Origin: Candidatus Eisenbergiella merdavium
Lineage (GTDB): Bacteria > Bacillota > Clostridia > Lachnospirales > Lachnospiraceae
Length of the DNA stretch: 64,000 nt
NCBI GenBank assembly: GCA_019119595.1
Contig: DWWS01000013.1
Location: 18,756-82,755 of the forward strand
Direction: 5' to 3'
The notes beneath the pieces were generated by a model. It had not been told where the DNA came from. It was given only the letters and a program-made list of their open reading frames with translations, and ran no database searches. The position numbers and the translations under genes were made by a program. This document shows, one piece after another, positions 8,991-17,672 of the stretch. The number at the start of each line of letters is the position of its first letter. The first letter of the stretch is position 1.

Positions 8991-9062
8991 ATGCCGGTAA
9001 AGCGGGGCATGCCGGTAAAGCGGGGCATGCCGGTAAAGCAGGGCATGCCGATAAAGCAAAGC
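8991..9062. repeat. Four 18-bp tandem repeats between convergent genes
   Basis: Four copies of ATGCCGGTAAAGCGGGGC, the last two slightly diverged (units at 8991, 9009, 9027 and 9045). They fill the gap between the acyltransferase gene and the convergent HAD phosphatase gene. Confidence 0.9.
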
Positions 9063-9073
9063 ATTCCGTATGC

Positions 9074-9973
9074 TCAGACAGCGTTCAGAATGAGCTCCTC
9101 AACAGCGTCTGCCAGCCCGTCGTGCTCGTTGTCATAGCGTGTGATATAATCAGCGGACTCCTTTACCTGGGGGTCCGCATTTTTCATGGCGATCCCGCAT
9201 CCTGCGGCCAGGAGCATGGAGATATCATTGGGGGCGTCTCCCGCTGAGAAGCTGTTTTCCACAGGAACGCCGAAATGGCGGCAGACCTGGAGAATGGCGT
9301 TCCCTTTTCCGGAAAGGCTGCTGTAGAATTCCAGATACTGGTCGTTGGAAAACTGCGCCGTCACCCGGCCGCCGAAGCGTGCTTCCACTTCCGCCTTCAG
9401 CGCTTCCAGTTTCCCGTGATCCGTCAGATGGATGGCATGCACCTTATAGGGCGGCTCGTCCAGGGAGGAGACAGGATCGGGAGAAAGCAGCACGGGAAGA
9501 TGGATACGCCTGCGGTAGTAGCGCAGCTCCTCATTCTCCTTCTCGCAGACGATCTCATGCTCCGTATAGGTTTGAAAATGGATGCCGTGCCGTCTGGATG
9601 CGGCAAAAATCTCCCGGCATACGTCGAAGGGAAGGGTGTGGGAAAAAAGGGCGGACTGCGCCGTACAATCCCAGGTAAGGCTTCCATTGTAGGCGATCAG
9701 CAGAGTTTCCGGATAGAACAGACCGGCGTCTTGCATCACCTCAAGCATGCTGTCGAGAGGGCGGCCGGAGGTGAGAACCAGCCGGTGCCCGGCGGCGGTC
9801 ATGCGGTCAAGAGTCCGTTTCGTCCGGTCAGATACCGTGCTGTCATCCCTAAGAAGCGTTCCGTCCAGATCGCTGAAAAGGATCTTCTGTCCGCTTTTGA
9901 CGTTCCGGCTTTTTCCCGCTGTGCCGCCTGTGGCGTTATGCCCATTATGCTCATTATGCTTCCTGCAGTCCAT
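9074..9973 (-). CDS. Cof-type HAD-IIB family phosphatase
   Basis: A 299-aa HAD phosphatase with all motifs: FSDLDGTLL (about residues 33-41), motif II TSGRP, motif III Lys in KGNAILQVCRHFG and motif IV GDAPNDISML, with a C2B-type cap between II and III. The first 28 residues (HNEHNGHNATGG) are a low-complexity His/Asn extension; an AGGAGGGAG site supports the listed start, which overlaps the upstream PHP gene by 20 bp. It is probably the last gene of the ABC-F/PHP/HAD operon. The substrate is unknown, likely a phosphosugar or cofactor phosphate. Confidence 0.93.
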   Translation of the reverse strand: MDCRKHNEHNGHNATGGTAGKSRNVKSGQKILFSDLDGTLLRDDSTVSDRTKRTLDRMTAAGHRLVLTSGRPLDSMLEVMQDAGLFYPETLLIAYNGSLTWDCTAQSALFSHTLPFDVCREIFAASRRHGIHFQTYTEHEIVCEKENEELRYYRRRIHLPVLLSPDPVSSLDEPPYKVHAIHLTDHGKLEALKAEVEARFGGRVTAQFSNDQYLEFYSSLSGKGNAILQVCRHFGVPVENSFSAGDAPNDISMLLAAGCGIAMKNADPQVKESADYITRYDNEHDGLADAVEELILNAV

Positions 9974-10823
9974 ACAGCTCCCTCCTTTTTGCCTCCAGCC
10001 GTTCCCAGATGTCGAAGGGGATCACCAGCTTTCCGTGGTATCCGGTGGCGAGCTCAAGCCCCGGCTTATTGGAGCCGTGAAAATCGGAGCCGCCGCTGAT
10101 GAGAAGACCGTTTCTGGAGGCGAGCTGGCGCATCTGGCGTTCCTCTCCCGCGGAATAGGTGGAATAAACCGCCTCAATGCCCACAAGCCCTGCTTCCTTC
10201 AGCCGGGTAACCAGAGTCTGCAGGGCATCCTTTCCCATGTGATACAGGGTGGGATGGGCGAGGACGGGAAGTCCCTTCGCTTCTAGGATGAGCGCAACGG
10301 CCTGCTCCGGCGTGACCTTTTCCCGGGGAACGAAATAGGGACAGTGATCGCCAACATATCGCTCAAAGGCCTCCGGCAGGCTTTTCACATAGCCGTGGTC
10401 AAGCAGATATCTGGCATAATGCGCCCGGGTGACGACGGCTCCCGGAAAGGCGGCAAGGAGCTTTTCGTAGGAAATATCAATGCCCGCCTTCGTGAGATTT
10501 TCACACATCCTCCGGTTGCGCTCGATGCGGGAATCCACGAAGGCCTGAATGCGCTCCGCAAAGGCGGGAGCCTTATGGTCGATGGCAAGGCCCAGAATGT
10601 GAATATCCTTCCCCCGGTATTCCGTGGAAAATTCGATTCCGGGGATGACCCGGATATCGCGGCCCTGCGCATGGGCGATGGCCTCATCCAGCCCCGCGGT
10701 GGTATCGTGGTCCGTCAGCGCGAAGGCGGAAAGGCCCTTCTGCTCGGCCAGCTCCACCAGCTCTGAGGGAGAACAGGAGCCGTCAGATTTATTGGAATGA
10801 ACGTGAAGGTCTACAATTTTCAT
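9954..10823 (-). CDS. PHP-domain phosphoesterase (YciV/TrpH-like)
   Basis: A metal-dependent phosphoesterase of the polymerase-and-histidinol-phosphatase fold. Metal-binding motifs are DLHVHSNKSDGS (residues 4-15), ALTDHD, PGIEFS, LAHPT and SGGSDFHG. Family members hydrolyse 3',5'-nucleoside bisphosphates or short RNA. I start at ATG 10823, after the ABC-F stop, because the motif follows at once; an upstream in-frame ATG at 10856 would overlap ABC-F by 14 bp. The downstream HAD gene overlaps it. Confidence 0.92.
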   Translation of the reverse strand: MKIVDLHVHSNKSDGSCSPSELVELAEQKGLSAFALTDHDTTAGLDEAIAHAQGRDIRVIPGIEFSTEYRGKDIHILGLAIDHKAPAFAERIQAFVDSRIERNRRMCENLTKAGIDISYEKLLAAFPGAVVTRAHYARYLLDHGYVKSLPEAFERYVGDHCPYFVPREKVTPEQAVALILEAKGLPVLAHPTLYHMGKDALQTLVTRLKEAGLVGIEAVYSTYSAGEERQMRQLASRNGLLISGGSDFHGSNKPGLELATGYHGKLVIPFDIWERLEAKRRELYGLQEA

Positions 10824-10842
10824 ACATAATTCCTGTTCCGGC

Positions 10843-12480
10843 TCAGTTTTCATCATCTTCTTTATTTGCGGTATAGATGGTGCGCTTTCTTGCCATCGCG
10901 TCGCTTGCCAGATATTCGTCGTAGGTGGTGATCTTGTCGATCAGCGTTCCGTTTGGAAGGATCTCCATGATGCGGTTCGCCGTGGTCTCCACAAACTGAT
11001 GGTCACGGCAGGAGAACAGCGCCACACCGGGGAATTTGATCAGGCCGTTGTTGAGGGCGGTGATGGATTCCATGTCAAGATGGTTGGTGGGCTCGTCAAG
11101 CACCAGGCAGTTGGCCCCGGAAATCATCATCTTGGAGAGGAGACATCTCACCTTTTCCCCGCCGGAAAGGACACGCACCTTTTTCACGCCGTCCTCGCCC
11201 GCGAACAGCATCCTTCCCAGGAAGCCGCGCACATAGGTGATATCCTTGACCGGAGAATAGCCCATCAGCCAGTCCGCGATGGTGAGATCGTTGTCGAATT
11301 CCTTCGTGCTGTCCTTGGGGAAATAGGCCTGCGAGGTGGTCACGCCCCATTTATAGCTTCCCTCATCCGGCTCCAGCTCACCCATGAGAATGGAAAACAG
11401 CGTGGTCTTTGCCAGCTCGTTTCCGCCGACGAAGGCCACCTTGTCGTTGTGCCCAAGGATGAAGGAAATGTTGTCGAGCACCTTTTCCCCGTTAATGGTC
11501 TTGGAAATGCCCTCCACGGTGAGTACCTCGTTTCCGATCTCCCGGTCGGGACGGAAATCAATGTAAGGATATTTTCTGCTGGAGGGACGGATCTCGTCCA
11601 GCTGGATCTTTTCAAGGGCTCTCTTTCTGGAGGTCGCCTGCTTGGATTTGGAAGCGTTGGCGGAGAAACGGGAGATGAATTCCTGCAGCTCCTTGATCTT
11701 TTCTTCCTTCTTCTTGTTCGCTTCCTTCATCTGCTTGATAAGGAGCTGGCTGGATTCATACCAGAAATCGTAGTTGCCTGCGTAGAGCTGGATCTTTCCA
11801 TAGTCGATGTCCGCAATCTGGGTGCAGACCTTGTTCAGGAAATAACGGTCGTGGGATACAACGATCACCGTATTTTCAAAGTCAATGAGGAAATCCTCCA
11901 GCCATGCGATGGCGTCCAGATCCAGATGGTTGGTGGGCTCATCCAGAAGCAGGATATCCGGATTGCCAAACAGGGCCTTTGCCAGCAGCACCTTGACCTT
12001 CTGGCTTCCATTCAGATCCTTCATCAGATTATAATGAAATTCCGTCTCGATGCCGAGGCCGTTTAAAAGGCTTGCCGCATTGGATTCCGCCTCCCAGCCG
12101 TCCATCTCCGCGAATTCGCCCTCCAGCTCGCTGGCGCGGATGCCGTCCTCGTCGGAAAAATCCTCCTTGGCGTAGATGGCCTCCTTTTCCTTCATGATCT
12201 CGTACAGGCGGGCGTTTCCCATGATAACGGTGTCCAGCACCGGGAAGTCGTCGTATTTGAAATGATCCTGCTCCAGAACGGAAAGCCGCTGGCCGGGGGT
12301 GATGACCACCTCTCCGCTGGTGGATTCCAGCTGGCCGGAAAGGATCCGAAGGAAGGTGGACTTTCCCGCTCCGTTCGCGCCGATCAGGCCGTAGCAGTTA
12401 CCCTCCGTAAATTTGATGTTCACATCCTCAAACAGTGCCTTTTTTCCCAATCGTAAAGTGACGTTGATCGCTTGTATCAT
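10843..12480 (-). CDS. ABC-F family ATPase (YbiT-like)
   Basis: A soluble tandem-ABC protein of 545 aa with no membrane segment; ABC-F proteins act on ribosomes. The first cassette has GANGAGKST and a modified signature (LNGSQKVK) with LLLDEPTNHLD. The second has an atypical Walker A (GGNELAKTT) and a normal LSGGEKVR and VLDEPTNHLD. I take these variants as a subfamily trait rather than damage. A charged linker (about residues 240-300) separates the cassettes. ATG 12480 follows a GGAG site; an in-frame ATG at 12498 is less likely. First gene of a three-gene operon. Confidence 0.93.
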   Translation of the reverse strand: MIQAINVTLRLGKKALFEDVNIKFTEGNCYGLIGANGAGKSTFLRILSGQLESTSGEVVITPGQRLSVLEQDHFKYDDFPVLDTVIMGNARLYEIMKEKEAIYAKEDFSDEDGIRASELEGEFAEMDGWEAESNAASLLNGLGIETEFHYNLMKDLNGSQKVKVLLAKALFGNPDILLLDEPTNHLDLDAIAWLEDFLIDFENTVIVVSHDRYFLNKVCTQIADIDYGKIQLYAGNYDFWYESSQLLIKQMKEANKKKEEKIKELQEFISRFSANASKSKQATSRKRALEKIQLDEIRPSSRKYPYIDFRPDREIGNEVLTVEGISKTINGEKVLDNISFILGHNDKVAFVGGNELAKTTLFSILMGELEPDEGSYKWGVTTSQAYFPKDSTKEFDNDLTIADWLMGYSPVKDITYVRGFLGRMLFAGEDGVKKVRVLSGGEKVRCLLSKMMISGANCLVLDEPTNHLDMESITALNNGLIKFPGVALFSCRDHQFVETTANRIMEILPNGTLIDKITTYDEYLASDAMARKRTIYTANKEDDEN

Positions 12481-12605
12481 TCTTAAACTCCATTCCAAAG
12501 CAGGGATCAGGGCATGCCCTCATGACCGCTGCGACGCTTCCACACAAACCGCCGCCTGCACTGACCGCCTGTTTTTCAAAAAAACCGTGTTTTGACTGCT
12601 CTTAC

Positions 12606-12633
12606 ATTATACACAAAACGCCGGATATTTCAA
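12606..12633 (-). promoter_or_regulatory. Promoter of the ABC-F/PHP/HAD operon
   Basis: On the minus strand, TTGAAA (12633-12628), a 16-bp spacer and TATAAT (12611-12606), about 125 bp upstream of the ABC-F start. Confidence 0.75.
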
Positions 12634-12671
12634 TAAAAATAAGGATTTCAGTGCAGCCGGAGTGCTGGAGC

Positions 12672-13832
12672 TCAGCGCTGCGGCTGCTTTTCGGAAAGCC
12701 ATTCCTGCACAAGGCTGACGCGGACCCTTGCGGCTTCCGCGATCTTTTCGGCGCTTAAGCCCATGGCCGAGAGGGAAAGAGACATTTCCTTCGCCTTTCT
12801 CGTTTCACCCTCCCGGATTCCTTTCTGAATCCCTTTCTGAATCCCTTTTTGAATCCCTTTCTGAATCCCTTTTTGAATCCCTTCCTGAATTCCTTTCTGA
12901 AGTCCTTCCTGAAGTCCCTTTTGAATTCCATCCGCGATCATTCCATCAAGTCCGCGACACATATTGAATCCTCCTTCCTTCGTCTGATAACCAGGTGTTT
13001 CGATCCGCTGCAGCTGGGGAGAACGGGTCAATTCCGCCAGCGCGTTGACCGCCGTACCGGATACGTTGCTGAAATGCCTCTGGTTGTCTGATATGAACGC
13101 CGCAAGCCGCGTCTGATCCTCCGCGTATTTCCGGAAGCCGAAAACCGCCCGAAGCTCGCCGGAATAGCTGCAGATTTCTTCGTCTGTCATCCGGCAGACG
13201 TCCAGAAGCTTCATATCCAGCTCTATGGTGTGGGCGGCTCCGGTGTTCCCTTTAAAAAGATCGGAAAGCCTTGTGGGGCCGTCCCAGGGCTGTTCACCCC
13301 AATAGATGACCAGTGTGGTACAGCGGATGATCCGGTCCGTCTTTAAAAAACGGCCCAGGTATTCTCCGGCGGTGATATCATCCGGCGTGTGGATATGTCC
13401 GGCTTCGTCCTTCCATTCCCTTTCATGCCGGTCACGGATGACCTGCATCTGACGGGCATAATTGACGAAATCCAGCTCAAGCACCCGGAAGGGCATGGCA
13501 TAGTCGATCTCCGACTGATTCTCGATGCCCAGGACGGCAAATACCCTTCCGTTCCGGACGCTTTTTACCACGTCGCGGTACTGGACAAGCGAGGTACGGC
13601 CGCCAGCTTTTGTCATCCGAAGAAAAGAGGTTTCCTTAATGTCCTCCTCGTCCAGCTCCTCCGGCAGGATCGGCGCCTCATCGGGCAATGTCCGGTTGAA
13701 CAGCTCGGCAAAATTTTCGTTGCTGGTTTTAAACAGAAGCGTTGTGGCAGAGTCCTTTTTCATGCTCTGGCCGGCAATCTTTCCGCCGCGTTTCCTGCGG
13801 CTTTCTTTGTCTGTGCGTTCCTTTTCCTTCAC
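12672..13832 (-). CDS. Rpn-family PD-(D/E)XK nuclease / recombination-promoting protein
   Basis: A member of the transposase_31/Rpn group common in Lachnospiraceae. The N-terminal half has a PD-(D/E)XK-like core (SLVQYRDVVKSVRN, then FAVLGIENQSEIDYAMPFRVLELD near residue 100). The C-terminal third contains nine tetrapeptide repeats of the G-I-Q-K type, then a helix-turn-helix-like tail (MGLSAEKIAEAARVRVSLVQEWL). I chose GTG 13832 because AAGGAG stands 7 nt upstream; an upstream TTG (13856) has no SD. Family members promote RecA-independent recombination in E. coli. No transposon ends are visible. Confidence 0.85.
   Translation of the reverse strand: MKEKERTDKESRRKRGGKIAGQSMKKDSATTLLFKTSNENFAELFNRTLPDEAPILPEELDEEDIKETSFLRMTKAGGRTSLVQYRDVVKSVRNGRVFAVLGIENQSEIDYAMPFRVLELDFVNYARQMQVIRDRHEREWKDEAGHIHTPDDITAGEYLGRFLKTDRIIRCTTLVIYWGEQPWDGPTRLSDLFKGNTGAAHTIELDMKLLDVCRMTDEEICSYSGELRAVFGFRKYAEDQTRLAAFISDNQRHFSNVSGTAVNALAELTRSPQLQRIETPGYQTKEGGFNMCRGLDGMIADGIQKGLQEGLQKGIQEGIQKGIQKGIQKGIQKGIQKGIREGETRKAKEMSLSLSAMGLSAEKIAEAARVRVSLVQEWLSEKQPQR
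12815..12922 (-). repeat. 12-bp tandem repeat inside the Rpn-like gene
   Basis: Nine units related to GAATCCCTTTCT (plus-strand reading, units from 12815 to 12922) encode tetrapeptides such as GIQK, GIQE and GLQE. Individual units differ by synonymous and non-synonymous changes. Confidence 0.92.
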
Positions 13833-14336
13833 AGGCAGACTCCTTCCCGGCGGCAAGGGGCGGCGTTTTTTCCGGAAAAGGTTCAGTTTTCAGTCACTCC
13901 TGCCGTCTATTAATATAATGGTTGATTTGGAAAAAATTCAGCATAGAGTTTCTGAATCTGCGTCAGAGAGGGCATATGATTTTTGAATATAGAATAGAAA
14001 AGAGAAATTACCCCGACGAAAGCCGAACGGCTTTGAAAATAGAAAATTTATGCTTATCTGTATTGTAGCATCTTTCGGACGGGCGGACAAGCGCAAATTT
14101 TTATATTATGCGCAAATTTTTATATCAGCGCAGATTTTTCAGATGGAAACTTTTTAGATCGGCGTAATTTTTCAGAGCAGACGATTGCATTTTGTTCTGT
14201 GGCGGGAGATAATGAAAGAGACTACGCCATAGAAGAGGAAGGAAACGGCGCAAAACGGGGTTTGTGTCAAAGAATGATAAAACCGCTTTTTATGCTTGAA
14301 ATGCCGCCAGAGGCGGCCGAAAAGGAGGGAAATTTT
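13833..14336. other. AT-rich intergenic region without a gene
   Basis: This region of about 500 bases holds no convincing gene. It contains near-direct repeats of GCGCAAATTTTTATAT and related GCGCAGATTTTTCAG (about 14090-14175), and the leader of the metallo-hydrolase gene with AAGGAGGGA at 14322-14330. The short frame open from 14199 to 14336 is an upstream extension without an SD. Confidence 0.6.
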
Positions 14337-15182
14337 ATGAGGATCAAATATCTCGGAACAGCGGCATGCGAAGGAGTGCCCGCAGCTTTCTGCAGGTGCG
14401 GCGTATGCGAAAGGAGCAGGAGGGACGGAGGGAGGAATATCCGGACGAGAAGCCAGGCGCTCATAGATGATACGCTGCTTCTTGACCTGAATGCGGACAC
14501 CTACATCCACAGCCTGTATTACGGCCTGGATCTGCCGTCCATTCATACCTGTCTCATCACCCACGATCATGAGGATCACCTTTATGCGGATGAGCTGATT
14601 AACCGGCAGGAGGGATTCGCCCATGGCATCGACGGACAGCCGATCCATATTTATGGAACCTATCCCGCCTATGCGAAGGTGGTGGCGGCTGTTGATAAGG
14701 GGACGGGCTATGCGGATCACAATGTGATGGAGGAGCGGGTGGTTCCGGTCCGCGTGCGCGCCTTTGAGCCCTTTGAGGCGGAGGGGTATCGGATCACCCC
14801 GCTGGCGGCGCAGCATGACGTGCGGTGCGAGCCGGTGATCTACCTGATCGAAAAGGAAGGGAAGGCTCTCCTGTATGCCAATGATACGGGACTGTTCCCG
14901 GAGGAAACCTGGGAATATCTAGTCAGCCACTCCGTGAAGCTGGATCTGGTGAGCTTTGATTCCACCCATGCCATTCATTCAAACAGCTCCGGACACATGG
15001 GCTTTGAAGCCAACGCGCGGATCCGTGACCGGCTGGTGAAGGAGGGGCTTGCGGATGAGTGCACCGTATATGTGGCGAACCATTTCACCCATAACGCGGG
15101 AGTCACCTATGATGAAATGCTTCCCGTGGCGGAACAGTATGGCTTCCTGGTGTCCTATGACGGAATGGAGGTGGAAATTTAA
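14337..15182 (+). CDS. MBL-fold metallo-hydrolase (PhnP-like)
   Basis: A 281-aa metallo-beta-lactamase-fold hydrolase. The metal motif THDHEDHLYADEL is near residues 79-91, further ligands are in NDTGLF and SFDST, and the final His is in VANHFTHNAG. An N-terminal Cys cluster (CRCGVC) resembles the zinc knuckle of PhnP, a phosphoribosyl cyclic phosphodiesterase, but no phn genes are nearby, so the substrate is open. ATG 14337 has an AAGGAGGGA site; longer in-frame starts do not. Confidence 0.88.
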   Translation: MRIKYLGTAACEGVPAAFCRCGVCERSRRDGGRNIRTRSQALIDDTLLLDLNADTYIHSLYYGLDLPSIHTCLITHDHEDHLYADELINRQEGFAHGIDGQPIHIYGTYPAYAKVVAAVDKGTGYADHNVMEERVVPVRVRAFEPFEAEGYRITPLAAQHDVRCEPVIYLIEKEGKALLYANDTGLFPEETWEYLVSHSVKLDLVSFDSTHAIHSNSSGHMGFEANARIRDRLVKEGLADECTVYVANHFTHNAGVTYDEMLPVAEQYGFLVSYDGMEVEI

Positions 15183-15196
15183 TACTGCGCCTAACA

Positions 15197-15232
15197 GACC
15201 GTTCCCGATTCTTTCGGCTGCGGTCTTTTTTC
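15197..15232 (+). terminator. Candidate terminator of the metallo-hydrolase gene
   Basis: AGACCG (15197-15202) pairs with CGGTCT (15222-15227), with a small inner CCGA/TCGG stem, followed by TTTTT. Confidence 0.55.
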
Positions 15233-15315
15233 TTGCCATTCAGGAAGCCCTGAAGGAAATGAGACAGGAAAGACGGAAAACACAGAGATGATTTGCGGAT
15301 ATATTGTGAATGGAA

Positions 15316-15618
15316 TCAGCGGTTGGAGCGAAAATCATCTATGATGAATTGAATATGGCTGATCTGGAGCGGAGTTAATCCTGTTACATCAAGCAGGAAA
15401 ATGCCGCCGTTTTTATTTTCATCACGTCCAAGAAGATAGTCTGTGCTGACCTCAAAAAAATCAGCGATTTTTTTCAGCATTTCCACAGAGGGCATGATAT
15501 TATCGTTTTCCCAGTTGCTTACGCTCTGCTTGACCACGCCCAGCCTTTGGGCGAGCTGAACCTGGCTTAATTCACGGGACTGGCGCAGATATTTGATTCG
15601 GTTTGCAAACATTTCCAC
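15316..15618 (-). CDS. XRE-family helix-turn-helix regulator
   Basis: A 100-aa DNA-binding protein. The N-terminal HTH_XRE domain (about residues 5-63: LRQSRELSQVQLAQRLGVVKQSVSNWEND) is followed by a short tail that may dimerise or bind a ligand. The GTG start at 15618 has GAGG 6 nt upstream; an in-frame ATG lies two codons later. It diverges from the YesM kinase gene and may regulate itself or that locus, but no operator was identified. Confidence 0.92.
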   Translation of the reverse strand: MEMFANRIKYLRQSRELSQVQLAQRLGVVKQSVSNWENDNIMPSVEMLKKIADFFEVSTDYLLGRDENKNGGIFLLDVTGLTPLQISHIQFIIDDFRSNR

Positions 15619-15683
15619 TTTTTTCCTCTTCTTTATTATATGTGCAGTATGGATGATAAACAGGAAAAGTAAAAATACCGGTA

Positions 15684-15712
15684 TTGTAATATTTGGCGCG
15701 TAAAAGTATACT
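15684..15712 (+). promoter_or_regulatory. Promoter of the yesM/yesN-like operon
   Basis: TTGTAA (15684-15689), a 17-bp spacer and TATACT (15707-15712), 54 bp before the kinase start. Confidence 0.65.
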
Positions 15713-15765
15713 TAATCTCATAATCGGTTGCAGATAAAGATGAGAGAAGAATAGAGGCAGACAAT

Positions 15766-17598
15766 ATGGAAATCTGGAAAAAACGTTTAATAGAGAAATA
15801 TGAAAAAATGACCTTGCACCAGAAAATTAAAATGTCCATATTGGCGACTTCCATGATTCCTTTAATTTGTCTGGCATGTATTTTCCTTCAGTTTATGTAC
15901 AGAAGTCAGATCGGAAGGCTTCGGGAAAGCATATCAGAAGAAATGAAAAGCAGATTTGCGGCAATGAACTATGAGATGAATACCATTGAATTATTGGCAA
16001 AAACGGTCTGGTCCGATACATCGTTCGCCATTGAGGTCGGAAATGCTGTATTGGATGGGAATCTGAAGGAATATGACAGGTACAACTTTAAGGAACAGAC
16101 GCTGGCTGTACTCAGAGTGATCACGAGCATCGGACAGGTACAGAGTGCCAGGCTTCATCTGGAGCTTCCGGAAATGAGAGAGTATCCTTCCTATCTGTAT
16201 CGTATGGACAGGGCGGAGAACAGCCGATGGTATGAGGACAGAAATGCTCTTCCTTCCGGCGGAGCCTGGTATATGAACGTGACAGACGAGGAATCCTCGG
16301 GAAGCTATTCCAGCTATTATACGGACAGTAATATGGCTTCTTATGTGACAGAGATAAGGATTAACAGTAAGCAGAAAGGAGTCTTCGAAATAACGCTTCC
16401 AATGGAGGCGCTGGTGCCTGAGCTTTTTGGCAGAACAGAAGAACAGGATACCTTTCTGATCGATTCCGAGAGGACAATATTGGGATTAGATGAAAAGGGG
16501 AGATTTTCAGATATCTCTGAAAAGGAGCTGCTGCATCTTATGGGAATGCATTCTCTGGAAGAGGTAGACATGCAGAAAACCTCAGTATACTCCGGGTGGT
16601 GGAAGAATACACCTGTGCTGCTCGCCGTAGCCGGAAGTGAGAAAAATGGGATCATTCTGATGGAGCTGATTTCCATAAAGAAGCAGTATCAGCTCATTTT
16701 TCTTGAGATTACAGCCGTTCTTTTAACGGAGCTTTTTATGTTATTGCTGCTTACAAAAGGGATCAATGGGATCGTAAAACATCTGCTCCTGGATTTTGAT
16801 ATATTTGCTGACTGTATGCGGGAGGTAGAACGCGGAAATCTGGATGTCAGGATCCCCAGATTAAAACAGGTTGAAATTAACGCGGTGGCCGAAGAATATG
16901 GCCGTATGCTTTTTAATGTGAAGCGGCTGATGGAAGAACGTGTGCGCAGGGAGGTTTTGGTAAAGGAGGCTCAATTAAAAAGCCTGGAAAAGCAGATTAA
17001 TTCCCATTTTCTTTATAACGTGCTGGATTCCATAAAAATGATGGCGGAGGTCAAGGGAATCTACAGCGTGTCGGATGCCCTGCTTGCTTTAGGAAGGATG
17101 TTCCGTTACAATCTCTCGATCGATACGCATATTGTAAAATTTGAGGAAGAGATCGCCTATCTGGAAAGCTACCTGAAGCTTTGCAATATCCGCTGTGATT
17201 ATAGTATCAATCTCAGCGAAAATATAAATGAATCGGTAAAAAAGCTGAATGTACCTAAAATTATTTTGCAGCCGATCGCAGAAAATTCCATACAGTATGC
17301 GTTTCAGGAGCAGGCAGAGGATACCACCATTTACTTAAAGGCATATGTAAAGGAAGGATGCGCCTTTATAGAAATGTCTGATATGGGAATGGGAATGAAC
17401 GAAAACAAGCTGGAGAAGGTGAGGGAAGGAATCAGCAAACCGAACGGAGACAGCGGAAATCATTCTACAAACGGCATTGGACTGCGTAATATACATGAGA
17501 GGATACAGCTTCTATACGGAACGGATTATGGGGTGAGCATCTATTCAAGAGAGGGCTGTTATACCAAGGTTGTGCTGAAAATACGGTGGGAGGAATAG
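15766..17598 (+). CDS. YesM-type sensor histidine kinase
   Basis: A 610-aa membrane kinase that senses extracellular sugars and phosphorylates the adjacent YesN-type regulator. There is a membrane helix near residues 20-45, an extracellular dCache-like sensor region (about 45-305), a second helix near 310-330, a HAMP-like linker and a His_kinase domain whose H-box is LEKQINSHFLYNVLDSIK (about 405-422). The ATPase domain carries PKIILQPIAENSIQYAF, DMGMGM and NGIGLRNIHERI. The gene is lower in GC than the neighbouring housekeeping genes. The regulator follows after 74 bp. Confidence 0.95.
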   Translation: MEIWKKRLIEKYEKMTLHQKIKMSILATSMIPLICLACIFLQFMYRSQIGRLRESISEEMKSRFAAMNYEMNTIELLAKTVWSDTSFAIEVGNAVLDGNLKEYDRYNFKEQTLAVLRVITSIGQVQSARLHLELPEMREYPSYLYRMDRAENSRWYEDRNALPSGGAWYMNVTDEESSGSYSSYYTDSNMASYVTEIRINSKQKGVFEITLPMEALVPELFGRTEEQDTFLIDSERTILGLDEKGRFSDISEKELLHLMGMHSLEEVDMQKTSVYSGWWKNTPVLLAVAGSEKNGIILMELISIKKQYQLIFLEITAVLLTELFMLLLLTKGINGIVKHLLLDFDIFADCMREVERGNLDVRIPRLKQVEINAVAEEYGRMLFNVKRLMEERVRREVLVKEAQLKSLEKQINSHFLYNVLDSIKMMAEVKGIYSVSDALLALGRMFRYNLSIDTHIVKFEEEIAYLESYLKLCNIRCDYSINLSENINESVKKLNVPKIILQPIAENSIQYAFQEQAEDTTIYLKAYVKEGCAFIEMSDMGMGMNENKLEKVREGISKPNGDSGNHSTNGIGLRNIHERIQLLYGTDYGVSIYSREGCYTKVVLKIRWEE

Positions 17599-17672
17599 CT
17601 TTGTACTGAAGCGTCGAAAAGCCTGTGAACGCGAGCACGCCTCAGTGTAAAGCCCTGGATATGGAGGCAGGA

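Noticed and set aside
12672..13832. Transposon carrying the Rpn-like gene
   Set aside because: No terminal inverted repeats or target duplications were seen; Rpn-family proteins are not classical transposases.
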